A stretch of DNA of 64,000 nucleotides from Candidatus Zixiibacteriota bacterium. GTDB lineage: Bacteria > Zixibacteria > MSB-5A5 > GN15 > FEB-12. This document shows positions 44,201-51,058 of the stretch, piece by piece. The translations under genes were made by a program, and so were the position numbers. Every line of letters begins with the position of its first letter. Position 1 is the stretch's first letter. Below the pieces are notes generated by a model. The model was not told the origin of the DNA, made no database searches, and saw nothing but the letters and a program-made list of their open reading frames with translations. Location of the stretch: assembly GCA_017999435.1 (NCBI GenBank), contig JAGNLV010000003.1, positions 248,001 through 312,000 on the forward strand. Direction: 5' to 3'.

Positions 44201-44504
44201 GGCCGCTCTCCCTGAACCGGAACTCATGTGGGACGAAGCGGTCTATCCGCTGGCTGTGAAGGGGCAGTACCTCGACGGCACCGCGTTCAACCTGTGCACC
44301 GACCTGATCATCATCGGCCACCGCTCGGGCGACGTCAACGGCGATGACAGCCGGACGGTCACCGATATCACGTTCCTGATCGGCTACCTGTTCCGGGGCG
44401 GCCCGGCGCCGGATCCGGTGTATCTCGGCGACGTCAACCACGACGGTCAGACCACTGTGGCTGATATCACACGCCTTGTCGGGATCATCTTCCGGGGCGA
44501 GTAG
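41274..44504 (+). CDS. Exported PKD / alpha-toroid / CARDB-like protein with C-terminal dockerin repeats
   Basis: A 1076-residue exported protein. Order seen: signal peptide (about 1-32), a PKD domain (FEWQFGDGS ... ATTHTYASSGIKRAVLTVTDADG), a toroid domain (from DSINASVEDGLRYLYNSQN to about 525, with paired helices and SYVPMTGAGLCEMSF), a second Ig/PKD block (RWDFDVSDGID), a third with FAWDFNGDGIYNDYADS, and a CARDB-like module (DLQPENISFNPATGTEGD, PEWDESNNRAYRTW). A two-repeat dockerin follows: GDVNGDDSRTVTDITFLIGY and GDVNHDGQTTVADITRLVGI. Two calcium-loop repeats next to the YdjY-toroid pair suggest cell-surface assembly; the partner cohesin is not in the window. Confidence 0.82.
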   Translation: MNDVAVFSMRLARLLAALAVVAILTGGAAAASGSANPTGQPKPAGSQDVLPPAFSEGFTLPAPEAVALEPEIVPSLGDPKVAPSVNVMPGKFVGRGEPYTWVGRILTIWGNVKNGAPPLTFEWQFGDGSAPVTGSVSNAKYIATTHTYASSGIKRAVLTVTDADGFSDRDTVIIDVIGTPTLKDSINASVEDGLRYLYNSQNTGGLWIGYSSYYVSATAQAVLCFENQGYLPSDDPNENIYVECIQQGLDYLTANLRPVAIGLQTYCDPEAVAPGNTDANGLGIYPVSGSPYEAGPIMMALAGSGDAMKTHPAGTGVANVIGRSYYEILVDMVDWCAWAQNESGRGGWRYSANYSSSDNSVSQWPTIGLEAAEKQWGISPPPCVKSELRLWINASQLANGRFTYYPSTYATSYVPMTGAGLCEMSFVGIPTDSGRVKRAMQQLFLGWSDYYGKGFPYAMYGIKKGCDIARPEPIEDLDTTAGYFDWYSDYARYLLAPGRQNATTGQFLIHHGYLGDARIHDHTWCILVLEPVTCVPDAIINSADTVGVSQPFVLDGSASNHPCGEILQWRWDFDVSDGIDFDNPDAIGQVVTHPGVPLPPGDPLGDVTVALRVYDDNDPVQTGDDQKTIVISRGCKAPVAVLGGPYAGHPGDVITFDACASYDPDAEDPDSECPDSIVSFAWDFNGDGIYNDYADSASCTPAHSWPAPTEDYICVEVRDSYGKADSLCVPVKISPIDLDLQPENISFNPATGTEGDLITIRADIFFNSEFDTTIHNVLIRFYDGDPNVLVQQIGPDQILASIDSGQTVVLEVNWTVPDLLPHDIYIVVDPLGTIPEWDESNNRAYRTWVPGQCEEDRLVVIPWVQYEFYARHIGPLTLDSLCLWADDSCTWLQTPITVNPLQSYAWIGNFADPYGPDDVDTATLMINDAVPLHGFAADLVGSPESFPFLDQIFPGQLVLRMRYSIPALVQYYIDSLAALPEPELMWDEAVYPLAVKGQYLDGTAFNLCTDLIIIGHRSGDVNGDDSRTVTDITFLIGYLFRGGPAPDPVYLGDVNHDGQTTVADITRLVGIIFRGE

Positions 44505-44553
44505 CCGTCCCGACCGCGGGCGCGGCACGGCCGCGCGCCAATCGGCTCACACT

Positions 44554-44583
44554 AACCGGCTGGAGCTTCGGCTCCGGCCGGTT
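44554..44583 (+). terminator. Rho-independent terminator after the dockerin gene
   Basis: AACCGGC-T-GGAGC, loop TTCG, GCTCC-G-GCCGGTT: a 12-bp stem with one bulge pair and a UUCG tetraloop, followed by TCGTTTG. It lies 49 nt after the stop. Confidence 0.8.
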
Positions 44584-45001
44584 TCGTTTGTGGCCGCAGG
44601 CGACGGCCGAGGGCTCCGCCGATTATCCCGCCGATCCCCCCGCTGATCCTCCCGCCGATCGCCTCTCTTATGGGCCGGGACCATGCCCCGCTTCCGCACG
44701 CCGCACGCCGCCGCGCAAACCACGAGATCCGTAGGGGAGAGGAGAGAGGGGAGGAGAAGATCATGCCGAAGGGGGGACTCTACAGGCAGCGTTTCTGTAA
44801 TGCTATGCCGTTAAGCGGGTTGCGCCGTAAGCCATTATCCGGGATGGGTTTAGGCGTTTTTATGCTTTTGTATCGAGTTCTGTCGGACGCGGAGGTTTTG
44901 ACCCTCACGTGGGCACAAAATGGACACAAGCACCTCAGTCGCGCGGCCCGGCCGACGGTCTAAGGATGCCGACATCGCGCACGCATCGTGTCCCACCGCA
45001 T
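44584..45001. other. Intergenic region at the composition boundary
   Basis: GC drops from about 44.76 kb. A small open frame (44670-44963, plus strand) has no recognisable features and I do not call it. Sequence around 44850-44945 (including cacaaaatggacacaag) is AT-richer and unlike either flank. I see no tRNA, integrase or inverted repeat. Confidence 0.4.
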
Positions 45002-45940
45002 TCATCGCCGCTGGTTCTTCCTTTCGAGCTTGAAATGAACCTTGTACGTGTAGAAGTCAATGTTCGGAGCGACGGCCAGTGCCCGACGGAGCTTTATGTC
45101 GTCTTCGAAGGCGATGATAACCCCGCGTACGTTCTGGTTTGATTCCGCCAGCTCCTCCTTCACGTATCCCATGTACCGCTGCACCTGCCCGACCACCACG
45201 TCGCTCGCCCTGCCCTTCTTGAGTTCAATGACGACAATTTCCTTTCCATCCTTGCTGACCGCCAGAATGTCAATCGGTCCGGTGTCGGTCTGGTACTGCT
45301 GCCCTGCCAACTCCCCGTCCTCCTCGAATACGTCGTAGTGCTTACCGAGCTCCGTATGATGCCAGTTCTGTACAAGGAAGTCTTCCAGGTGTTTCTCCAA
45401 CGCGAAAGCGCTCGGATCTTCAACGGTCGCGTCAGTACTGACAATGGTCAGTGGTTGGCCCCCGGCGATGAGCCGCTCGATCTCGGCGGCATGCCGGGAG
45501 ACGTTGATGACCGGAGGGCCCGACGAAAGCGATTTTCGGAGCGGCTCACTCATCTCGTCACGGGTCAAGGGCCGGTCGAACCAGCGCACCACGCGGCGGT
45601 GCGGCAGTTCTTCTCCCTTCTTGTACTCATATCCGCCCGTCACCTCACCGACGAAGTAATTCCCCTTGCCGTCGGGGCAGAGTACGACATCCCCTACCTG
45701 AACGCCCTTGGCCACGGTCCACAGCATGCCGCAAGCCAGGCCGGCCGATACCTTGGGCTTGCCAGGGTTTTGCTTCATCCAGACAGGGATGAACTCTCTG
45801 TTGAAATCCCGCCAGTTGTCGGGCAAATGATGTGTCAGGTCTCGGTCGGTGATGAATCCGGCCGCGATGCAGTTGCTCCTGTACGCCTCTTCAGCAAAAC
45901 AGTTCTTACTGCCAAGCAGAATGCGGAAATAGCTTTTCAT
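45002..45940 (-). CDS. Restriction-endonuclease-like protein: PUA/EVE-like N-terminus, NucS-type PD-(D/E)XK C-terminus
   Basis: 312 residues. The N-terminal ~160 residues have an aromatic-rich barrel-like pattern (WTVAKGVQVGDVVLCPDG, YFVGEVTGGYEY) as in EVE/PUA base-reading domains. The C-terminal nuclease core is clear: helix LEKHLEDFLVQNW, then Asp224 in GPIDILAVSKDGKEIVVIELKKG with Glu239-x-Lys241, then QVQRYMGYVKEEL, the NucS/Mrr-like arrangement. It probably cuts DNA with modified bases or mismatches; the target is inference. The gene is solitary and at the edge of a lower-GC block, as defence genes often are. Confidence 0.75.
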   Translation of the reverse strand: MKSYFRILLGSKNCFAEEAYRSNCIAAGFITDRDLTHHLPDNWRDFNREFIPVWMKQNPGKPKVSAGLACGMLWTVAKGVQVGDVVLCPDGKGNYFVGEVTGGYEYKKGEELPHRRVVRWFDRPLTRDEMSEPLRKSLSSGPPVINVSRHAAEIERLIAGGQPLTIVSTDATVEDPSAFALEKHLEDFLVQNWHHTELGKHYDVFEEDGELAGQQYQTDTGPIDILAVSKDGKEIVVIELKKGRASDVVVGQVQRYMGYVKEELAESNQNVRGVIIAFEDDIKLRRALAVAPNIDFYTYKVHFKLERKNQRR

Positions 45941-46323
45941 GATGCGGATTTGAGCCTCATTCCATTTATGTGCTCTTGCGCGATACCCAGAACTCTCGCT
46001 GTTGTGCTACCGCTCGATTATGACCACGCCACAAATTAACGAGCACTGTACAATGAGGCAACCGCTTTCTCAGACTCCGCGCTCTGACGCTGGCCGCTCC
46101 TTAGCTCGATTCGGCCCCGCCACGGGGAGGAGAAACGTGGGTGGTAGTCGCACACTACGGATTCCTTATGCTCTCGCGTAGAATGAAACGCACGAACCGC
46201 CCTTCGCAGCTGATCGACGACACGGGTCCCATCCATCTCGGCTGCCAGCCGCCCGTCGCGTTTGACAAAGACAAGGCCCGTGACCGAAGCCACGAGCCTA
46301 CATATCCGCATCTCACCGCCAAC
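45941..46323. other. Intergenic region holding a decayed copy of a dockerin-gene 3' flank
   Basis: No gene. The part from about 46135 to 46323 resembles 49245-49441 base by base with many changes, including a damaged terminator-like stem at 46274-46299 (AGGCCCGTGAC versus GCCACGAGCCT, two mismatches). The rest holds the upstream region of the nuclease gene. Confidence 0.5.
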
Positions 46324-46330
46324 TCACGGG
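46135..46330. repeat. Diverged direct repeat, copy A
   Basis: Shares ordered blocks with copy B at 49245-49450: gtggtagtcgca versus ggggtagttcgca, tgaaacgcac versus cgaaacgcac, gacaaaga-aaggcccgtgacc, and the dockerin stop context caactcacgggca. Confidence 0.6.
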
Positions 46331-46911
46331 CACGCTACCGGAGCCGGGCCACCGCGGAACACGTAGGCGATGAGGAAAGTGATATCCGCAACAGCCAACT
46401 TTCCATCCGCCGTCACATCCGCCTCGGCAAGGCAGTCCGGTGCAGGCCCGCCGCGAAAGACATGGTTGATGAGGAACGTGATATCCACGACCGTGACCTT
46501 GTCCTCTTCATCGAAATCAACATTCCCTCTGATACCGTTGCAGCACTTGGTCCACTCAGCGATTTAGGCGGAGACCAGGCTGCCTGCGACGGTGAAGCGG
46601 CCGCCTGCGATCAGGGTGCGGTCGAACACGGTCAGGGCATTGACCCAGTCATTCATTCCCGAGCCAAGCGGCGACCAGGTGGAACCGTCCGAAGCGGCAA
46701 TGTAATTGGCACTGGTCCCGCCTGCCGCGGTGAAATAGCCGCCTGCGATCAAAGCGCCGTTGAACACGGTCAGGGCGTTGACGGCATCATTCATTCCCGG
46801 CCCGAGCGCAGGGAATCCGTCCCCCGCGGCCAGCACCCACGCTTTCGGTCCCCGTCGCGGTCGGACACGACTGCCACGCCCGTGCTGCTGGTCGGCAGTA
46901 CTCGAGGTCAC
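46324..46911 (-). pseudogene. Broken repeat/dockerin gene
   Basis: The minus strand codes for at least two copies of a ~38-residue repeat (GMNDAVNALTVFNGALIAGGYF ...; GMNDWVNALTVFDRTLIAGG ...), then an in-frame TAA (46566-46564), then 79 more codons in the same frame: IAEWTKCCNGIRGNVDFDEED ... VTVVDITFLINHVFRGGPAP ... VADITFLIAYVFRGGPAPVACP and a final TGA. The repeat reads S-A-N-Y-I-A where intact, and S-A-stop-I-A here, so the stop cuts a repeat in the middle. No start or signal peptide is visible; the 5' end is lost near the S74 gene. Dockerin and repeats thus belonged to one exported protein. Confidence 0.75.
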
Positions 46912-46964
46912 ATCTTGGCCGCCTACACAAAGAAGGCCAGATCCTCGCTGCCCTGTGCGACTAC

Positions 46965-49040
46965 CTATTGGTCAACCTTCATGAGCTGCTCGACCTTGTG
47001 CTGGAGTTCGTCAAGGCGCTGACGAATTGCGGAGTTGTCCGCGTTCAACGACGAGTTCTCCTTTGCCAACTGCTTGACCGCTTCCACCAAGACGGCGGTG
47101 AGCCGACCATAGTCGACGGCGCGGTAATTCTGGTCGCCCCAGGTCGTAACCAACTCCGGAAGTACTTTCTCAACCTCCTGTGCGATGACGCCGATTTCCC
47201 GATGACCGGAGGACCGTCCGAGGGAGTCGTATCGCTCATTCCAATCGAAAGAAACGCCGTTTATCTGCTCGATCTTCTCAAGGGCGTCGACAATTGGCGC
47301 CACATTCGCCTTGAGACGGTCGTCCGACGAAGTGGGGAAGCTGGTCGCGTGGCATGAGCCCGCAACATCGAGCTTGTAGCCGGGTGTGGAGGTACCGACA
47401 CCGACGTTGAGATTGGGTAAGAGAGCGATATCACCGACGTCGGTGGCCAGATAGCCGTCGGTGCCATTGTGGTACATCTCTATCCGACTGCCCCAGCCCG
47501 ACGGATTTCTCCCGTAGACCGCAAGGTGCGCGTCATACGATCTGTTACCCGTGAATCCGGAGTAGAAGCCGAAGTACTGATCCTCAGTGTCGTCTCCTTC
47601 CAACGTCCCAAGCTGATTATTGCTGAAAAAGATGCCGCAGCGGCCGGGATCATTGTGACTGTCGGTGTGAAGTGTCAATCCTCCGATGTGTTCTGAGAAG
47701 CGGGTGATCTTGACGTTACCAGTGAAGAATCCGGCCGAATCACCGAAGCCGCAGACCGCCTTGCCGTAATAAGCCAGTGCGCCGGAGCAGTCTGCCCAAT
47801 GACCTGAGCCGGTATCAGTCTGGGCAAGAACTCCAGTACGGTTCGACGCGATAGTGACTATTGCGCCTCCGGAATCATTTAGCGCCAATAACCCCTCGTC
47901 GTACTTTCCTATCGCTTCAGCAAGAATCGCGCGTGTATCCTCGCCAAGCGTCGCGTAGTTGCCGCTACTGCTATGCTCTCCCATAATCCCATAGGTGGAG
48001 CCTTTCCCATAGACTCCGCGCCGCCCGAGCCCGTACACTCCTAGACCGAACGCACTTGAAGCGTATACCCCTGTGCTGTCTGTACTGGAAGCGCGAATGC
48101 CGACCCCGGAAGTACACTCGCCGAATATACCAACTTCGTTTGCCTGCTGGGCTGAACCTGCAACGCCAAAATACTCACCTCCCAGCGTTCCACTGCAACC
48201 GGAACTGGTGTCCTTTCCGAACACGCCGTCATTCAGGCCTCCCAGATAACCGTAGTTGTGCGAGGTCGGATGTTCACCGAACACTCCCTTGCTCCCCGTC
48301 CCGTAGATACCATACTTAGACGCACTGGAGCCTTGCACGCCATAGCCCGAACCGCAATAACCAAAGACTCCAGCTGAACTGCCGCTCACTGCACTGCCGG
48401 AAATCCCGTGCCCCGATCCACTGGTTGCACTGTAGAGTGCAGGAGTTGGGTTGGCGGCGTTGTCGAGGTTGAAGTATGCGGTGCCGCCCGTTGCATCGGT
48501 CATGGTGACATCGAGTTTGTTGTTCGCTCCATTCGTACCTATCGAGACCTTGTCGGTGAGCGTCGTCAGCCGGACCGTAGGTCCGCCGTCGGTCCACCCG
48601 CCGCCACCGCCGGCGACTCCGAAGGCCATGGCTGCCGTATCGGCGAATAGCGCCTTAAAGGCGAAGGGGACGGTGTTCAGTTTCACGCGGGGGATGATTT
48701 CCGGGTCCGCGCCTACTTTGATGCCAAGGTACCGCGTGGTGTCGCCGGTGAAGAGTGTGCTCGGCAGGGCCGTGGAATCCCCGAGAGTATAGGCAAACAA
48801 CCCCCCGATTACGGTGACGTGTCGGTAGCCGTTGTCCCAGAGAACCACCCCCTCGGTTGGAGCGTTGTAGATGACGAAGCGAATCAGATAACTGCCGTCG
48901 GGAACATTGGCGCCGGCCGATGTGGTTAGCCGTCCCTGGTAAGTGAACGTGGTTGGAACGGCGGCGAGCGCCAGCGCTGCGGCGCACGCCACAATGAGCA
49001 TGGCCGAAATGAGTTTGGATATGAGATGAAGTCGCTTCAT
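46965..49040 (-). CDS. Exported S74 (intramolecular chaperone) tail-fibre-like protein
   Basis: Signal peptide (about 1-26), then an N-terminal domain typical of bacterial tail-fibre-domain proteins (TFTYQGRLTTSAGANVPDGSY). Many glycine-rich repeats of about 15-20 residues follow (GVFGYCGSGYGVQGSS, GVFGEHPTSHNYGYLGG), probably a beta-helix. The C-terminal S74 chaperone has SSDDRLKANVAPIVDALEKIEQING, GVIAQEVEKVLPELV, and the ending RAVDYGRLTAVLVEAVKQLAKEN with a coiled coil. S74 domains trimerise and then cut themselves off. Length is 691 residues; AGGAGA precedes ATG 49040. Non-phage versions of this kind occur in FCB bacteria. Confidence 0.85.
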   Translation of the reverse strand: MKRLHLISKLISAMLIVACAAALALAAVPTTFTYQGRLTTSAGANVPDGSYLIRFVIYNAPTEGVVLWDNGYRHVTVIGGLFAYTLGDSTALPSTLFTGDTTRYLGIKVGADPEIIPRVKLNTVPFAFKALFADTAAMAFGVAGGGGGWTDGGPTVRLTTLTDKVSIGTNGANNKLDVTMTDATGGTAYFNLDNAANPTPALYSATSGSGHGISGSAVSGSSAGVFGYCGSGYGVQGSSASKYGIYGTGSKGVFGEHPTSHNYGYLGGLNDGVFGKDTSSGCSGTLGGEYFGVAGSAQQANEVGIFGECTSGVGIRASSTDSTGVYASSAFGLGVYGLGRRGVYGKGSTYGIMGEHSSSGNYATLGEDTRAILAEAIGKYDEGLLALNDSGGAIVTIASNRTGVLAQTDTGSGHWADCSGALAYYGKAVCGFGDSAGFFTGNVKITRFSEHIGGLTLHTDSHNDPGRCGIFFSNNQLGTLEGDDTEDQYFGFYSGFTGNRSYDAHLAVYGRNPSGWGSRIEMYHNGTDGYLATDVGDIALLPNLNVGVGTSTPGYKLDVAGSCHATSFPTSSDDRLKANVAPIVDALEKIEQINGVSFDWNERYDSLGRSSGHREIGVIAQEVEKVLPELVTTWGDQNYRAVDYGRLTAVLVEAVKQLAKENSSLNADNSAIRQRLDELQHKVEQLMKVDQ

Positions 49041-49140
49041 GGCGGATTCTCCTTGGCTGTTGATGATCATATCTTCCCTGCGAGTAATGGAACGTTCCGA
49101 CAGGAACCGAACTGTTCGCTGTCGATGATTCGATATGAAT

Positions 49141-49168
49141 AAGATAGCCCCATTTGCATATTTGTCAA
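49141..49168 (-). promoter_or_regulatory. Putative sigma-70 promoter of the S74 gene
   Basis: On the minus strand TTGACA (49168-49163), 16-nt spacer, TATCTT (49146-49141). The leader would be ~95 nt. Confidence 0.6.
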
Positions 49169-49244
49169 CGCTGTATTGAACGGGGTTTGGCTGCTCCGAG
49201 CCGGCAGTGCAGACGGGATGCTCACGCGTGACCGCCGCTGGGGG

Positions 49245-49450
49245 GGAGCGGCGTGGGGGGTAGTTCGCAGGCTATGGATTCGTTGCTGTCGGGCGCTTGA
49301 CGAAACGCACAACCCCCAACTCACTTCTAATGCACGGCACCGGTCCCGAGCAGCTTTCACCTCGGTTAGCGGCCGCGTTCGACAAAGAGAAGGCCCGTGA
49401 CCGAAGTCACGGGCCTACATATATGCATCTCATAGGTCAACTCACGGGCA
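49245..49450. repeat. Diverged direct repeat, copy B
   Basis: Counterpart of copy A (46135-46330). It includes an intact terminator stem and the 3' end of a dockerin reading frame, so the two repeats represent duplicated gene ends lying on either side of the S74 gene, ~3.1 kb apart. Confidence 0.6.
49391..49416 (-). terminator. Rho-independent terminator after the dockerin ORF
   Basis: 11-bp perfect stem AGGCCCGTGAC (49391-49401) / GTCACGGGCCT (49406-49416); on the minus strand the loop is TTCG and TCTCTTTGTC follows. It lies 25 nt past the stop at 49442. Confidence 0.85.
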
Positions 49451-49984
49451 GGCTACCGGCGGCGGCCCGCCTCTGAAAACGTAGGCAATCAGAAACGTGA
49501 CGTCAGCGACGTTCACGTACGTTGGGTCATCACCTGTGACGTCAGCATGAAGGCTGCAATTCGGAGGTGGGCCGCCCCGCCACACGTATGCGATAAGGAA
49601 TGTGATGTCAGCCACCTTAACAAGACCGTCGCCAGTTACGTCGCCTCTCAGCTCGCAGCAATACGGCTCAGCAATGATAAATGGCGACAGGGTAGCCGTC
49701 CGACCGCAGAGTGTGTTTTGGTCGGTGTCGGGAGAACCGTCGACTGTTACATCTCCCCAGGACGAGTCATGGTAATGGAATAAACGGAGGCTGTCTTCCG
49801 GACCCGTAAGCCAGGACTCATCGTAAGTGAAGCAGAGTGTAACATTGCCGACCCAAGAGGCCCCGCTGAAAACGTCGTAGAACTTACCGAGGGAGTCTGG
49901 GACAATCGAGTACCCGTCCGGTGGGACAGTATCGGGCGTAATCACATCTCTCCGAACCTCTACTACCCCCGGTCCGGTGACCAC
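49442..49984 (-). CDS. C-terminal part of a dockerin protein (5'-truncated)
   Basis: 180 residues from a GTG. It begins inside a beta-rich domain (VVTGPGVVEVRRDVITPDTVPPDGYSIV) and ends in two dockerin repeats (GDVTGDGLVKVADITFLIAYVWRGGPPP ... VNVADVTFLIAYVFRGGPPPVACP). No signal peptide and no natural domain start, so I take it as the 3' end of a broken gene. The reading frame stays open back to a TGA near 50027. Related upstream sequence lies in a different frame at 49990-50211. It may still be translated as a fragment, but export would fail. Confidence 0.6.
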   Translation of the reverse strand: MVTGPGVVEVRRDVITPDTVPPDGYSIVPDSLGKFYDVFSGASWVGNVTLCFTYDESWLTGPEDSLRLFHYHDSSWGDVTVDGSPDTDQNTLCGRTATLSPFIIAEPYCCELRGDVTGDGLVKVADITFLIAYVWRGGPPPNCSLHADVTGDDPTYVNVADVTFLIAYVFRGGPPPVACP

Positions 49985-49989
49985 ATTAA

Positions 49990-50211
49990 GCTGCCTGGAG
50001 ATGCCGCCTGCTCGAGCAGCCGGTTTTCATGCGACCAGCGCTGGCCGGTTTTGCCCAAACCATGACAGCCGTCGTCCACTTTGTACTCGCAATCGGAGAA
50101 GACGCATGGGCGGAGTGATATCGCCGGCATGTCCGTCTCGCTGCCATCAATCTCACGCCGCCAGGTCCATTCACCGTAGACAAAGGAGGGCCGGTGGGGC
50201 CTTGGCTGTCT
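49990..50211 (-). pseudogene. Frame-shifted remnant related to the adjacent cysteine-rich protein
   Basis: Read in the third minus frame, this stretch codes for FVYGEWTWRREIDGSETDMP, then LRPCVFSDCEYKVDDGCHGL, then a run that fades near 50000. The pattern G-x-W-T ... E-x-D-M ... C-V-F-S-D-C-x-x-K matches the C-terminal region of the gene at 51059-52198 (KGSWTQFEGEVTRRENDM; ECVFSDCSTK). It has no start codon and joins the following dockerin ORF only through a frameshift, so it is likely the lost middle of that gene. Alignment is by eye. Confidence 0.4.
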
Positions 50212-50226
50212 GCAGTACGCGAGTTA

Positions 50227-51003
50227 CTACTGCCCAGGTAAGACGGTCACCGAGTACAGTGGTTTCCCTGTACGAGCATCCACCAGCGTCCGTACGATAC
50301 ACCTATCCTCAGGCAGTGGCGGACCCGACTCACCTGCGAACGCCGGTGGCTTGGGTAGCGGTACCCCCCGCCCAATTACGTCCCATACCAACTGCACTTG
50401 GCCAATACTGTCCCTATCCCTGATCGCCACATAGTACGCAATGATCTGCTTGGCTTTCAGGGGACTCGACCCCACGGCGAAGTTGAGGGCCTGCAAGAAC
50501 TTGCATTTAGGGAGGTCGTCAGGCAAGCCCAGCCACAGATCTTCAGCCTGTTCGGCGGCGCGACGAGCGGACAGGGGGGGAAGAGTCGCCTCGGACGCTG
50601 AGGCAACAGAGAAGATCGAAACCAATTTGCCCGTGGTGGAGTCAATGAAAGCGACGAAGTCCTTCGGGTTATACCTCCGAACCCAGTCGTCACTCCAATC
50701 GGGCAAATCCAAGAACACTGGCGGGAGGTTGATGCGCCACACCCGCCGCTCCTTGAGGGAATCGCTGAGAAACAGTCCCGTGGAATCCGAAAAAGCCGTC
50801 AGCGACGCGTAGTCTCCGGCGGCCTTAGCCGGAATCGCGTTGAGCTCCGGAAAACCAGTATAGGCATAGAGCACCTGAAGAGCTTCGGCGGCCGACTCGA
50901 CGGCGGGGTCACCCTCGCGCTGCCCCGGTCTATCCTGGGCCGCCGCCGAAGCGAGCAGCGTGACAGCCACGAGTAATCCTGCGAATGTGGAGGGGCAACT
51001 CAT
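50227..51003 (-). CDS. Exported protein of unknown function
   Basis: 258 residues with a signal peptide (about 1-23, AGLLVAVTLLASAAAQ). The mature part has two halves with similar phrases: DFVAFIDSTTGKLVSIFSVA and DRCIVRTLVDARTGKPLYSVTV, resembling PepSY-type peptide-binding repeats, but I cannot assign it firmly. It also has a repeated Y-Y-V-A-I-R-D-type strand pattern. GGAGG sits 5 nt before ATG 51003. It lies 55 nt after the end of the cysteine-rich gene and is probably in the same transcript. Confidence 0.6.
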   Translation of the reverse strand: MSCPSTFAGLLVAVTLLASAAAQDRPGQREGDPAVESAAEALQVLYAYTGFPELNAIPAKAAGDYASLTAFSDSTGLFLSDSLKERRVWRINLPPVFLDLPDWSDDWVRRYNPKDFVAFIDSTTGKLVSIFSVASASEATLPPLSARRAAEQAEDLWLGLPDDLPKCKFLQALNFAVGSSPLKAKQIIAYYVAIRDRDSIGQVQLVWDVIGRGVPLPKPPAFAGESGPPLPEDRCIVRTLVDARTGKPLYSVTVLPGQ

Positions 51004-51058
51004 GTATCCTCCGGTCATTTGAAGTTTGGGTGAAAGGTTACGTAAGCAACCCTGTTGT

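Noticed and set aside
44670-44963. 97-codon frame in the intergenic stretch
   Set aside because: No ribosome site, no domain, unnatural composition at the start; kept only as intergenic context.
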